Source: Kuschelorhynchus macadamiae
Taxonomy: Eukaryota > Arthropoda > Insecta > Coleoptera > Curculionidae
Assembly (NCBI GenBank): GCA_030620095.1
Contig: JAUTXW010002186.1
Location: 186,001-250,000 of the forward strand
Direction of reading: 5' to 3'
DNA: 64,000 bases
In this document: piece by piece, positions 1 to 11,313 of the stretch
How the letters are laid out: each line of letters opens with the position of its first letter
How positions within the stretch are numbered: position 1 is the first letter of the stretch
Position numbers and translations under genes: made by a program
Notes under the pieces: generated by a model
The model's input: the letters and a program-made list of their open reading frames with translations, nothing else
The model's database searches: none
Told to the model about the DNA's origin: nothing

Positions 1-2400
1 GCGATCTCTGTGGGAATTTTTGCAATATAATTCATCGCAAAAACTTGATTATGGCAACTCTCTGTTACATATTATAATATTATTTTATTATAAATTATAC
101 AGTGTTTCCTATATAATTACAAATAATCTATTGAGTTATAGCTACTAGTTATTGTAAAAGCACGGCTTCTTTTCGTCTTGAAATCTGAAATTTGCACAAT
201 AAGAATCGAGTCATTATCCTCAATATCATCGATAGTTATTTTAACGTCTCGTCGACAGATTGCAGCAATTTTGAAAAGCAGAACATTTTTTTTTGGGTCG
301 ATAATACTTATTAGGCTCTTCTTGTAAGAACTTTTTTATGTTTTCTTAAGTGGAAATGTTAAATTCTTTGGCTTTGTAGCCATCACTCTGCCGTTTTAAA
401 TATACAAAAATGTCTTATAAAGCAAGGGTGGCTTCATTGTCTTTGCTTTTTCCGATACATAAGCAGGCAGAGAGCCTCGTTACAGTTTTCTCATTACACC
501 AGGTTTTCAACAGGTGGTATTGTTTTTCTTATTTAATTTTGGACTTCTTTAGTAGTAAAATTAATATACGCATTCACTCTTTATAATGATTAAATAATTA
601 TTATATTAATTTTACTGCATGAAAAGAAAAACTTTAAATTGACGCAGTTTTAAATACCGCGTATAACGTCGCCGGGTCAGTGAGTAAACGATCGATCGTC
701 ATTTGTTTTTGGTTTCCATGGCGGCTATTCACAGCACGCTCGCCGAAAAAATTGAAAAATTTCTTTTCTATTTACGCTTTAAAGTCCAATTTATTTAATG
801 ATGTTAATTTACGCGCAGCTGTAGAAAACTTAATAATTTATAGATGATGCAGAAAAAAACATAACCTCACGTTTTCATAAAATGTCAAGTAAATTTCTTG
901 GTTTAAAAATTGATGTGAAAATGGTGAAGCATGTAAATTTCTTTTATCTATTGTAAATAAATAATTTAATAATTTTTTCTAAGTTAGCTCTAAGGGGTGG
1001 AGCAGAAACTTTTTTTTTCAAAAGCGTTATTTTTTTTTCAGAAAACGGTTGGCGTATATCTTTTAATATTTGTAAGGCATACACATTTTTTTCTCGTTTT
1101 ACAAGGTAATCAAACTAAAGGGGTTCTAATAAGGAGTCTCACTATATTACAAATGTAAATAACTCAAGTTGTGGCAGCCATTGTGCTTATGCGAAGAACT
1201 ACTATGTTTGTCAAAACACGTTTGTTTATTACTTAGTCATATTCGCTCGTTGCAATAATATTTCAAAATAATTTCTACCGTTCTATTAATTTACATATAA
1301 AAGATGTTATCAATATCTCACGCAAGCCATATTTTTTTCGATACTCCACACCCAAAAAACTTTCATCGCCATAAAATATAAACTGCCCCATAAAAATAAT
1401 TACAGATTTTCACAGCATACATAATAACAACAGCGAAGAACTGCTTTCGGTTTTTTCATATCACTGAAATACTAGTTTTAGATCTAGTCCAACTTCTTAA
1501 ATTGTTTGTCCCATTAGAAGTCAATCGACAATCTAGTTCTGATGGAATGTAATTTGCAAATGATTGAAAAGGTAGCAGAGAAATTGACCGAACGATATTG
1601 GGAATGGCATGGCGCTTCTATAGGTGGGCTTCTGTCAGGAGTGGCTCGGTTTGATTAATGTATTTTTAATTATAATGTTTATTTGTTTTTCGACCGAGAT
1701 TTGCATCAACATATCCTGTTCTGGTAGCTAAACGTCGAAAATGTTTCTTAAACCGATAATGTAAGCCATTAGGTAAGGATTCTCTTAATATGCCACGATT
1801 CACAATCACATCTAGTAATTTTGGTACTGGGAGAATCATCATTAAATCGGGTACAATAGTCATAAACCTTTAAATAAATTGATAAATATCTTTTATTTTC
1901 TACTTTCAATGCAAGTATAGGATATTGTCAAAATGAATGAAATAAATCTAAACACATATTTGAAGTTTGAGAAATACCATTGAAATACTACGTTTACTTG
2001 TTAAATAATATCAGTTTAGTGAAAGTTTATTATTTTATAACTAATATTAGAGTCTTATAATTAGAAATAACATCGTAATACATAGTTATTTATAGCGCTA
2101 GTGGAAAGCCAGCACAGAGTTGCCGCCTATCTGAAAAATATCGTACATGAGGTGAAACTTTTTCATATTTCTGTTCTAATACTTTCATCACAATCATATT
2201 TTTTAATTGGAATTGGAATAATGTATTAGTATTTTATAAAATACAAATTTTACCATCACTAGACTCAAAATAACCTCAATTTAAACTTTGTTCTCAACGC
2301 CCTTCAAAAAGTGCATGAAAAGAAATAACTATGGCAACGTGGCGCTTCACGGGCGGCGAAGTCCGACAGGCCTCGGTTTCGACCAGCTGTTACCATAGAT
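1..2400. other. AT-rich DNA without recognisable gene
   Basis: I see no recognisable protein, RNA gene or repeat border here. The stretch is AT-rich with many homopolymer runs. The only coding-looking frame is the short reverse one at 1666-1863, listed separately. Confidence 0.6.
1666..1863 (-). CDS. unrecognised short reading frame, possible exon
   Basis: This 65-residue reverse frame is not recognised. It begins with a hydrophobic, proline-bearing stretch (PDLMMILPVPKLLDVIV) and ends basic and aromatic (LHYRFKKHFRRL, then GYVDANLGRKTNK). The mixed, non-repetitive composition looks more like protein than most chance frames in this AT-rich window, and it could be the last exon of a host gene. 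There is no neighbouring exon that I can join to it, no domain I can name and no clear splice acceptor. A chance frame is equally possible. Confidence 0.15.
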   Translation of the reverse strand: MTIVPDLMMILPVPKLLDVIVNRGILRESLPNGLHYRFKKHFRRLATRTGYVDANLGRKTNKHYN

Positions 2401-2817
2401 AAGAGTCTCGATGCACCCCAATGCAAATTATCGTCAACATTGATCGTTTTTTCCATTGGTCTGTCGTTTATTTGGGCGGAGTATAAACAAGTTTTGTTGA
2501 ATCATTAGTGTGAGCTTCCTGGCTCAGTGGTAGGATTCTCGACTTTCGATGCAACGCATGTGTGTGTTCGAGTTCCCATTCAGAAGACTTATTTTAAGTT
2601 TAGTACCTAGTTATTTTTCACAAAACTTATAATTGGTTAGGCGTGCCGCAAAGAAAGCGCCCACGTCAACAAAATTCCAAGTCTTATAAAATAAATAAAA
2701 AAAGGTAAAAATTATGTTGTACACAGAAAAGAACATATACGTGGCAACGTCAGCCACCTCACCTCCAAATACAGAGCACGTGATCACCCCAACAAATAGG
2801 GGTGCACCGAGATTCTT
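2401..2817. mobile_element. short element with ~20 bp terminal inverted repeats
   Basis: The first 20 bases (AAGAGTCTCGATGCACCCCA) and the last 20 read in reverse complement (AAGAATCTCGGTGCACCCCT) agree at 17 positions. Just inside the right end is a local hairpin, CACCCC...GGGGTG (2785-2804). There is no coding sequence inside; instead the middle holds a tRNA-like segment. I cannot make out a clean target duplication, so the superfamily is open. It may be a non-autonomous DNA transposon into which a SINE inserted. Confidence 0.4.
2513..2705 (+). mobile_element. tRNA-derived SINE-like segment
   Basis: The sequence contains an exact RNA polymerase III A box (TGGCTCAGTGG, about 2519-2529) and a near-consensus B box (GTTCGAGTTCC, about 2566-2576) at tRNA-like spacing. 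The D-arm text resembles a glycine or glutamate tRNA, but the anticodon stem and T stem do not pair well, so it is not a working tRNA gene. A tRNA-unrelated body follows and ends in an A-rich tail (near 2687-2705). That head, body and tail order is the layout of a SINE. It lies inside the inverted-repeat element at 2401-2817. Confidence 0.5.
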
Positions 2818-3123
2818 GTTAATTAATTTCAGAAATTAATATTATCATTGGTTTGAATTTGGCTTCAGTCTTCAGTCGATTTTGATGTTAAAGTTATAAT
2901 GTTCGGAATTTCATTATTGGTTCTATTTTATTACTGTTTTTGGTGTTTTAATTTTACTGCGCATGATCAGTCATTATGGGATTACTGTTAGAAGCTAATT
3001 TTATGCCTATCTATTTATATATTTAAAAGTTACAATACACTCTAAAATAAATGCTTTTATCTTCTGGCGTGTCATAATGACATCTTTTTGATCATCATTC
3101 TTTGTGTAATGGATTTATTTCAG

Positions 3124-3302
3124 TCCTAAGATCGCAATGGATTCAATATAGTCCTGAAACAACGAACTTAACAATCAGAATACAACTTAAGTTAACAAAA
3201 TTTGTAAATTTGACTCAATTGACGCCAGAAGATGAAGTTTTGTATTTTATTCGGATCGAAGACAATCATTATAAGACACGCCGCAGTAATATTCACGGCT
3301 AG
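3124..3302 (+). CDS. possible terminal exon, unrecognised
   Basis: A pyrimidine-rich stretch ending TTTATTTCAG (up to 3123) is a plausible 3' splice site, and an open frame follows to a TAG at 3300. The predicted peptide ends in a charged segment (LTPEDEVLYFIRIEDN, then HYKTRRSNIHG). I do not recognise it and see no upstream exon. The evidence is only the acceptor plus a coding-like composition, so a chance frame remains likely. Confidence 0.15.
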
Positions 3303-3539
3303 TCTATAATGATCGTTATTTCGAACCTTATAAGGTAAATAACTATTTGTACAACCTAGGTTATAACCCCTATAACTTTTATGATCATATATCTTACAAA
3401 CGTTTTAATTAACTACAATTAATTACGGTACGCATTATTATAACAATAAAAAGTATTTTTATAAGTCAGCGACTTACGAGATCTTAAAATATTCCTACCG
3501 AAAAAAAATAGATTCTGTTATTTTTTTCAAAACAATATA

Positions 3540-4030
3540 TTGTCAATAACCGTGTCTTCCCTCAGCACAGATTTCGGCACGATTTTATTCCCGATCTCAG
3601 GGTCGTTTACTTGATCCAACAGCTCCGGGAACGTCGGAGGAGTTGCGGAGACCCGAAGTTATCGTGGCCGGGAGTTGTTTTCTGCGGACTTGTCGTTCTT
3701 TCAACGATACATACGAGATTTTGATACATTTACAGGGACCAGTATTAAACAATTTACATGACAGACAGTTCGTCACACGTCTCTGATCTCCCAGGGGAAC
3801 CTCGGCTGCGGATGAGAAAAGTCCCGTGGGGAACTCGAAATTTCAGGGGACCAGGGGAGGTCCCTGGGAGTGAATCCTGGAAAATCGGTATTCTCGGCTG
3901 CTTTGGGGATCGGCCCCTAGGAAACCTTCCTTTATAGAGGAAGGAGTCCTCGGAGAGCAGTCCTTGAACTTTGTGCAACCCCTTGCAACCCCCCTTGAGG
4001 AGGGTACTCGATCTTAAGAAGCTTGAAAGG
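3540..4030. other. GC-richer non-coding flank of the 4.0-4.45 kb frame
   Basis: This flank is unusually rich in CCC/GGG blocks (for example CCCAGGGGAACC and GGACCAGGGGAGGTCCC, the latter nearly palindromic). Reverse frames here look low-complexity and are not supported as genes. It could be a 3' untranslated part of the frame at 4031-4453, or part of an LTR-like element; neither can be shown. Confidence 0.3.
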
Positions 4031-4453
4031 CTATGTAGTTTCTTTCACTGGGCGGTTGCCTGAAGGGCTTAGGGGCTGTTTATATTCATCAGCGTGGAGT
4101 TTTGTGGGAATTTGCGTCACTTCTTGTTGATATTTGGCGGTAAGTACCCTCTCCTCCTCTCTATCATATGGAAAGTACCCAATGACCGAAGGAGCGGTTA
4201 CGTCAGGTGGCAGTTGATTATACAGCACCTAACGGCCTTCGGCGGTGTTGTTCGAGCTACCGGGTTTTTGGTCTAGCCGCCCGTTTGTCTTCACACTTTG
4301 CACTTTTCTCCTACTACTAAGTTTGATTTTCATGCCACCTTCGGCTTTCAATCGGCAGGGTTTCTTTACCGCCGAGGGGCCGAAATGTGGCTTGTGTACC
4401 GTAATACCCTCCAGGTCACTTATGTTCGAAAAAACCAAACGGGAGAATTGCAA
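4031..4453 (-). pseudogene. coding-looking reverse frame split by one stop, GC-richer than surroundings
   Basis: Two reverse segments (4453-4232 and 4228-4031) share one frame and are separated by a single TAG at 4229-4231. The first contains VHKPHFGPSAVKKPCRLK and a basic KLSSRRKVQSVK stretch. The second contains QLPPDVTAPSVIGYF, PYDREEERVLTAKYQQEV and HADEYKQPLSPSG. The surrounding 3.55-4.46 kb is clearly richer in G and C than its neighbourhood, with GC-rich third positions in this frame, which suggests real or recently real coding sequence. I do not recognise the protein. Options are a C-terminal exon of a host gene with a nonsense change, a retrocopy, or part of an unknown element. Confidence 0.35.
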
Positions 4454-4754
4454 ATGAAATACTGATTCAACAAATACAATCTATTTTCAACAGAAGACAA
4501 CTTTACACTATAATTGTTTTATCACGTGCGAACCTGGCTAGAACCTTACATTTCGAAGGCTGGACGAGCACTGGCGATAACAAGGTGGGATTCAGTTATT
4601 TATAGCCGAATTCCACATCAATATATTGTCTAATTTTCAAATAAAACTGTATTTATTTTTCAAGGTATTATATGTATAATATGAATGACAACTTCATATT
4701 TTATATATTACATTTTCATAATTGGAGGCTATAAATTTTTATCATATAAGAGTA

Positions 4755-5286
4755 CAGGGTAGCCATTTTAAGGTGATACAGTACCTTATCTAGAAAACGG
4801 TAATAGTTACGACAACAAGTTGTTTGGATTCAATTAAATTTTTATTTTAATTCACTTTTGTTTATACAGGGTGTTTCGTTTTGACGTGACACATGTCAAC
4901 TTTCTTAATTTAAATGGGACATCCTATATATTATTACATGTTTCGATTCTACTATTAATTTGCGAAAGTTTTTATAATAACATCTATATTTGAATTCTTT
5001 ATCGTTTTTGAGTAAATTGAGTTTTTAGAATTAAAAAAAAAAACATTTTTAAAAAAAAATTTTTTTACCTATAAAACCTTAATGGAACTGACTGATATCC
5101 TAAACATACCTTACTAAGGGTTCAATTCAACGAGTTTCCATGCTGGTCTTATCAATTAATATACAGGGTGTTAAAAATGAAGAGCAAAACAAACAGAACT
5201 TTAAATGTAAAAATCTCCTGTTTTTCAAATGGAACACCCTGTATATTTTTATTTCATCTGATTCAGCGTTCAATTACCTATCATTA

Positions 5287-5337
<51 letters not shown>

Positions 5338-5388
5338 CCTATACCTAAAATGAACAGTTTCGGTTTTATTAGCCGTTTTCTGATTTAT
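4755..5388 (+). repeat. left terminal inverted repeat of the mariner-type element
   Basis: It pairs with 6856-7467 along almost its whole length, from CAGGGTAGCCATTTTA to TTATTAGCCGTTTTCTGATT. Internal CAGGGTGTT copies start at about 4867 and 5164. The (AT)n run at 5288-5331 is an expansion not found in the partner arm. Confidence 0.85.
5288..5331. repeat. (AT)n microsatellite
   Basis: About 44 bp of pure AT dinucleotides inside the left arm of the mariner-type element. Confidence 0.95.
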
Positions 5389-5532
5389 CCCGGAATTTTG
5401 CCAGTAAATGAGATCAGAAACTAAAAAAATCAAGATAGGCTTAGGAAATAACCTAATACAATTGTTGACTTAAGTTGACATTTGCTCTGTTTGTCGTTTT
5501 TGTCATATTTTTGCTGCGAAATTTGCTAAAAA

Positions 5533-6602
5533 ATGGCTTTATATAGTTTAGATGAACGTTTGAAATTATACAACTTAAAAATTAATAATAATTTTAATAA
5601 TAAAAGTCCAGGGTAAGCCCTTAGAGAATATTCGAGGGAATATCCTAACAATCGAGTTCCCTCCAGGACTCTATTTTTTCGAGTTGTGCGTGATTTGGAA
5701 AATGGTGTCCTTAAAAACTCTAAGAAAAATCGTCCCAATTTTGTCCTCACTGAGGAAAAACAACTGGAGATTTTACTTTATTTCGAGGAAGATGATGAAA
5801 GATCCCAAAGAGATGCTGACAGAGACATTGCAGGTGTCAGTAGAGGAAGTATTCAAAAAACACTGCCGGTGAATGGTTATCATCCTTATAAATTTCTTCC
5901 AACTCAATTATTATCACAATTAGACTTTAATGAAAGATTGCCTTTTGTTGTGATTTTATGGACCGGCAGTTCGAAAATGTGTTTTTTTCAAAAGTGCTTT
6001 GGACTGATAAGGCCTCATTTAATACGGCGGGTATTTTTAGTCGGAAAAACACTTATTACTGGTCTCAAACTAATAAACATCTAATAAAAGCAATTAAAAA
6101 ACAAGGCCGTCAAACCGCAAATGTGTTGTGCGGAATTATTTGCGACCGTATTATCGGACCAATATTTTTTGACAGGTCGTTAAATGGCGAAAGATACTTG
6201 GAGCTGCTTAGGAATGAAATCATGCCCCTTATCAACGACTTGCCAGCAAATATTCGAGAAAATATCATTTTTCAGCAGGATAGCGCCCCTTACCACACGG
6301 TTGCACCGGTAGTAAATTTCCTTAATCAACATTTTCCATTGTGGATAGGAAGACATGGTTTAATATCCCGGCCACCACGAAGCTCTGATTTAAGCCTTTT
6401 AGACTTCTTTTTGTGGGGTGCACTAAAAAATAAAGTTTATAAAAATAGATCTAATAATAGAAATGAGTTAAAAATTAAAATTAGGGAAGAGATCAATAAT
6501 TTTAATGCATCGAATTCGGTAAGGAACGCTACTCGAAAAATGGAGGCTATTTACACTTCATGTATCGCAATGGACGGTGGCCATATTGAAAATTTTTTAT
6601 AA
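5533..6602 (+). pseudogene. mariner-type transposase, broken
   Basis: The transposase would cut and paste the element through its terminal repeats. The frame opens at ATG 5533 (MALYSLDERLKLYNLK), reminiscent of the helix-turn-helix start of insect mariner-type proteins. A TAA interrupts it at 5614 (codon 28), after which it continues in the same frame (REYPNNRVPSRTLFFRVVRDLENG) to about 5950. A frameshift there leads into the last 214 residues. The acidic catalytic positions are visible: WTDKASF, then QQDSAPYHT, then PRSSDLSLLDFFLWG. There are 35 residues between the second and third aspartates, so the triad is D,D,D rather than D,D,E. The protein is about 350 residues, normal for the family. 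One stop and one frameshift make it inactive. Confidence 0.88.
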
Positions 6603-6855
6603 TCTGTTTTAATCATGTTTAATACTCAGTTAGTTATTAGTTATACCGTGTGGCACAAGATATTTTTTTGTCTCTCCCTTATTTTCGTAAACATTAAGTA
6701 ATAAGAACATAAATTACATAATATTTCACTTTTATTTGTATTTTCTAACCTTATTTATAGTCGCTATCTGTGTTAAGGAAATGACAATAAGGCTTAGTTT
6801 ACGACATTTTTATTTTAGCCCACTTCATCTGTTTACTTATATTAAAAAAAAAATA

Positions 6856-7467
6856 GTCAAATCAGAAACCGGCTAATAAAATCGAAACTGTTCATTTTAG
6901 GTATAGGACATATGTATGAGTAATGATAGGTAATTGAACGCTGAATCAGATGAAATAAAAATATACAGGTTGTTCCATTTGAAAAACAGGAGATTTTTAC
7001 ATTTAAAGTTCTGTTTGTTTTGCTCTCCATTTTTAACACCCTGTATATTAATTAGTAAGACCAGCATGGAAACTCGTTGAATTGAACCTTTAGTAATGTA
7101 TGTTTAGGACATTAGTCAGTTCCATTAAAGTTTTATAGGTAAAATTTTTTTTTAAAAAATATGTTTTTTTAAAAAAAGTTCGAAAAACTCAAATTACTCA
7201 AAAACGATAAATAATTCAAATATAGATGTTATTATAAAAACTTTCGCAAATTAACAGTAGAATCGAAATATGTAATAATATATAGGGTATCCCATTTAAA
7301 TTAAGAAAGTTGACATGTGTCACGTTAAAACGAAACACCCTGTATAAGCAAAAGTGAAATAAAATAAAAATTTGATTGAATCCAAACAACTTTTGTATTT
7401 AACTTTTTGTCGTAACTATTACCGTTTTCTAGATAAGGTACTGTATCACCATAAAATGGCCACCCTG
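6856..7467 (-). repeat. right terminal inverted repeat of the mariner-type element
   Basis: This is the reverse complement of 4755-5388 with scattered substitutions. At the place of the left arm's AT expansion it has only CATATGTATGAG. The short reverse frame inside it (6857-7039) is a mirror of the left arm and not a gene. Confidence 0.85.
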
Positions 7468-7469
7468 TA

Positions 7470-7900
7470 CGTTGTTACGTAGTTTAAACAAATTTGTAAC
7501 TAAATTGCTTTTTTGCTATTAAAAAAAACTACATTTGGAGAAGATTAATCTTTACAATAACAATAACATTGGATATTTTATAAAATAAGTGACTATTCTT
7601 TTTACACACCATAGAAATTTGGCCATCGCATCGTTTCATTTTTCTCCTTCAAGCGGGCAAGGAGGAGATATCTTTCCTGCACGCGGTCATAATAATTAAT
7701 TAGCGATTCCTTTAGTAAACGATGCGAAGCAAAGTTTAACAGGAGTGTGGGAAAATGCTTGTCGAAATTATTAGTAACAGAGTTTTTCTACGAGCTGTCA
7801 CCGAAATATTTTTGGTTCTTAACTTGTGCTAATATTTACCAAGTTCTCGCACTGACTGAGTGAGTTCAGTTTTTAATGACTTCTCGAAAAAAAAATTATT
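7470..7900. other. AT-rich spacer
   Basis: I see no gene or RNA here. GTGTGGGAAAATGC near 7744 faintly resembles the hairpin-repeat family that follows at 7913. Confidence 0.5.
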
Positions 7901-7903
7901 TCA

Positions 7904-8026
7904 GAAACTCTTGCGGGAAGTTTTTTCCCACACTTGACCATTACAAAGCTTAGCTGCGTATCATATAATAAACGCAACACCCTTTTTTAGAAAGTTAACT
8001 TCCCGCACTTTGTTAGAGAACTAACT
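7904..8026 (+). repeat. hairpin-ended repeat, diverged copy
   Basis: GCGGGAAGTT (7913-7922) and AACTTCCCGC (7997-8006) are perfect inverse copies separated by 74 bp. The right part, TTCCCGCACTTTGTTAG then AGAACTAACTATT, matches the ends of the repeats at 11854-11871 and 41461-41484. The shared text runs past the hairpin and then stops, as at the terminus of a mobile element. No coding sequence is inside. Confidence 0.5.
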
Positions 8027-8029
8027 ATT

Positions 8030-9150
8030 CAACCCTTTTATATGCAAATTAAAGACTACAATGGAAAGAGTTAGATTAGTACTACAAAAAATTAATAGAA
8101 AAATATCATAGTTAGGCATGAAAATAATATATTTTTATTAAAACGAGATACCATTAACCTCCAATACCACAATTCCTAAAAATAGTGTGTGATATGCTCT
8201 AAAATATTAGTATCATTAAAAAGAAAAGAAGTTCTGGCTAGTTTTTCTTGAAATACTAATACCATTCTTTAATTTTTTGCTTTTCTACAGCAAAAATAAT
8301 CTTCGTCATCTCAACTTGACAGTGACAACGCCGTAATAAAAAAATATTGACACTTGTCCGATTTTGTGACAGTTGTTAAGGTAAATTTTTATCTAAACGT
8401 GGCTCTAAAGATTAAAATTCAGGTAACCAATAATATCTAGTCATAGTTAAAAATGCAATTTTTATCATCCCCTAGTAATGCCTAAAAATTTAATATAGTT
8501 TAAAAGTAAAATGTCAAATTTTGAAAACAAACGTCAAAAATCATTTATATTTAATTTATTAACATTAATAGTATAATTTAAACAACTTCAAAATAGTGGC
8601 CGGAACGTCTTTTTCTTCACACTAGTTCTTATCGTACGCAACCTCATATTACATTCTGGGCAACAAATCCAAAGTAGCTCGATTGGCCTTTATAAATCTA
8701 TATATCTTTATAAATGAGTCGCAGCCATATTTTTTTGTATATTTTCTTGCATTTCAAGCAAAAACCACAACAGCATTTTAAGAAACAGAATGTTTCAAAT
8801 TTCTCGTAAACAATTAAGCCAACAATGGTTGTTAGGTTTTATTAACAAATGTCAACATCGATAATTTCATATACGATGCTATTTAGTATCTACTTCCAAT
8901 TTATTAAACATCCCAAAAATGTAATTTGTTCCAACAAAATAAAATCATTTTAAACAAATATAGCATACACTATTTTTTCTACAACACCATTAAAATCCCA
9001 CATGAATGCATTTTTTACGTTAATAAACTGATAAAATATCCCCAAAATTATCATTTTTAAATCTAATTTCAGGTAATTTATCCATGAAATACCTTACTAA
9101 GGTAAAACAACGAATTTGTTGATAACGTCAAATAAGTAATAACGAATTCT
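8030..9150. other. AT-rich spacer
   Basis: I see no gene, RNA or repeat border here. It lies between the diverged hairpin repeat and the first recombinase relic, and could be decayed element DNA. Confidence 0.4.
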
Positions 9151-9156
9151 TGCTTG

Positions 9157-9860
9157 ATGGAAAGTAATGAAGAAAATGAAATTCTCCCGGCGGAAATCGA
9201 AGAAGCTGCCAATAAAGCAACTTTCGAATTATGGTAAGTCAAAGCAGTAATACAAGTTTTCACACGATCGTTTCTTGAAATGGTGTGATATCAAAAATAT
9301 TAGTTGCAAGGAGTGAAAAAGTGCATCTTGCATACTTTGAAGAAAAGCCAAAATATGGAAATCGTCAACGCTTTTAGTCAAATTACTCTATGCTAAAGGC
9401 GATGATAAACATAAATAATCAGATATTACAAGCTTGCTGCTTTTTACAGCGAAGGGTATTGACAGGGGACAAATCGACAAATTTCTCGTATAAGCCCCGG
9501 ATGAAATATATCTTAGGCAAAAAGTTGCCATAATTTTCGGTGGACTTGGAGCCTGTTGTAGAGAAGAGCTATGTAATTTGACATTAAATAACATTGAAGA
9601 TTTGAGAACTTCACTAGTTGTGCATATATCAGACAAAACTAATGTGCAATGAACCTTTGTTATTAGTGGTACACTGTATATGAACTACAAAAAGAATTTT
9701 TATAAGATGCATTGAGAATAAATGTGCAAGGAACACATTTAGTAAGACGGCTTCCAAAAGCGCTAAATTTCTAAATTTGTCAGATTCCATCTATATAGAA
9801 GATTCACTACAAAAGAAAAAGAACATTGCAGATCAAATGTTGTCCAAAACTCATTGCTCA
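9157..9860 (+). pseudogene. tyrosine recombinase relic 1 (Crypton-like)
   Basis: Enzymes of this family join DNA through an active-site tyrosine, and related Crypton recombinases move their own element. The relic opens with ATG 9157 (MESNEENEILPAEIEEAANK). It then passes through a decayed core-binding region (FLKWCDIKNIS, AYFEEKPKYG, SNYSMLK). It keeps the first catalytic arginine block, VAIIFGGLGACCREELCNLTL (about 9520-9580), and a linker (NNIEDLRTSLVVHI). The block carrying the second arginine and histidines is deleted. The end resumes at DSIYIEDSLQKKKNIADQML (about 9780-9842), where the tyrosine of YIEDS would sit. Several stops and frameshifts make it dead. Relics of the same family lie at 10240, 16000 and 40800. 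Confidence 0.75.
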
Positions 9861-10240
9861 CTGCCCTGGTACAAATTTTACCAAAATAAATTCTGTTACG
9901 GCTATCAATGGAATTGGCGATGGGTTTTTTTTGTTTTAATTGTAGTTTCACTAATTGCATATTATTTTGATTTAAAACTTATGTTTTTATATTTTCTCAT
10001 CAGTGTTAAAAGTAAATCACTTTTAACACAAATACTATAAGTACATTTGTTTTACCACCAGTTTTATAAAATGACATTTTCCAACGATCATGCTGAAAAG
10101 AAGCTTTTGCGCACAATTTGTCGTTCTGATTAAAATGTCAAATACACACCACCTCATTCTCGAGCAGGTGGCAAATATTGTTGTATGCCTCAGCAACTGT
10201 CAAACAATCGAACAACTGTAGCCTTTTTCCAGTTTCATCA
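9860..10240. other. spacer between recombinase relics 1 and 2
   Basis: The frames here have no recognisable content. A hydrophobic-looking frame near 9900-10030 (RWVFFVLIVVSLIAYYF) continues out of relic 1 but is probably AT-rich chance text. Confidence 0.35.
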
Positions 10241-11313
10241 TTTTTGCAAGTTCGAAGAAGAAGGTTTTTTAGAAGACATCGTAGAAGCCATCAATGCAGC
10301 AAATAGTACTCCGATTCCATAAAAATATAAAGAACGTTACAAAACAAGTGCAATCAAAAAAATTATCCACAATAAAGGAAGCTGCATATTTTCGTATATT
10401 ATCAAGTACATATGCCCCATCAAAGTTATGGTCGAAATATTCGATATTAAAATTAATCATAAAGCTTGAGAAGGACGTTGATATAAGCAAATATTATTAA
10501 CTCACATACTATTTAAAGAGGGTCAACGATAACTACAAACCAAAAAAATCAAAAATTTTGGAACAGCAAGATTAGAAAATTTTATTTTTAATGCTCCAGA
10601 CAACGTCTATCTCATGATGAAAATAGCTACAATTTTTGGTATAGCAGGCGCTTGTCGACGTGAGGAATTCATGAAGATGACGACCGAATACATTGCAGGT
10701 AAAGAAAACATTGTGGTAATCACCATACCATCTACCAAAACCAATTAGCCGAGAAAATTTGTATTTTATGACCAAGATAAGGACAAACCTAACTACATAA
10801 AGCTCTATAGAAAGTACCTATCTACGCGAACTGTGAACACCACAAACAAGCGCTTTTTTTCTATTTTATAAAAACGTAAAATGCACCAATCAAAGCGTGG
10901 GTATCAATACGTTTGGTAAAATACCGTCTAACGTTGCTGTGTACCTGGGTTTGAAAAATCCAGAAATTTACACGGGCCACTGTTGTTGAAGGTCCTCGGC
11001 AACCTTGTTGGTGAATTCTGGAGCCAATATCACTAATATTAAAAGGCATGAAGGATGGAAGTCAACCAGTGTAGCCAAATCCTATATTGAAGATTCCCTA
11101 GTGAATAAAAGCAAAATTGCCGAGAATATTTTAAAAACGTCTTCGAGAATACCCATGAATCCACTTTTGTCAAAAAGTACAATGGAAAATGTAATACCCA
11201 ATTGTTCTACTCAAAGACAACTCCAAATACAACGTTTGGTAGAATGTGTTTCCGAAGGAGGTCAGACAGTAGTAAGGACACATCAAATTCAAGAAGTATT
11301 CAAGAAGCAATGA
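10240..11313 (+). pseudogene. tyrosine recombinase relic 2 (Crypton-like), most complete copy
   Basis: This copy shows the whole family layout. The N-terminal helical region has PKYKERYKT-like text, then YAPSKLWSKYSILKLIIKL and KDVDISKYY (to about 10497). The catalytic domain follows in another frame: NAPDNVYLMMKIATIFG, then AGACRREEFMKM with catalytic Arg (about 10590-10680), then VVITIPSTKTN. Next comes FGKIPSNVAVYLGL with NPEIYTGH, where the HxxR block is hit by a stop (HCC-stop-RSS, about 10977-10995). The end is complete: GANITNIKRHEGWKSTS, with the histidine/tryptophan position, then VAKSYIEDSL with the nucleophile tyrosine (about 11020-11100). At least three stops or frame changes are visible. 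I know this family from insect genomes as an uncharacterised Crypton-type or domesticated integrase-like group; the exact clade is uncertain. Confidence 0.82.

Larger units (their letters stand above)
4755..7467 (+). mobile_element. Tc1/mariner-type transposon with long terminal inverted repeats
   Basis: The element runs from CAGGGTAGCC to the matching GGCCACCCTG and is flanked on both sides by TA (4753-4754 and 7468-7469), the target duplication of the Tc1/mariner superfamily. Its inverted repeats are about 630 and 610 bp (4755-5388 and 6856-7467) and only moderately diverged. They include two further internal CAGGGTGTT blocks at the same places on both sides. One transposase pseudogene lies between the arms. 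An (AT)n run of about 45 bp sits in the left arm only. Confidence 0.88.

Noticed and set aside
2513..2590. Functional tRNA gene
   Set aside because: A and B boxes are good but the anticodon and T stems do not pair, so it is a tRNA-derived SINE head at best.
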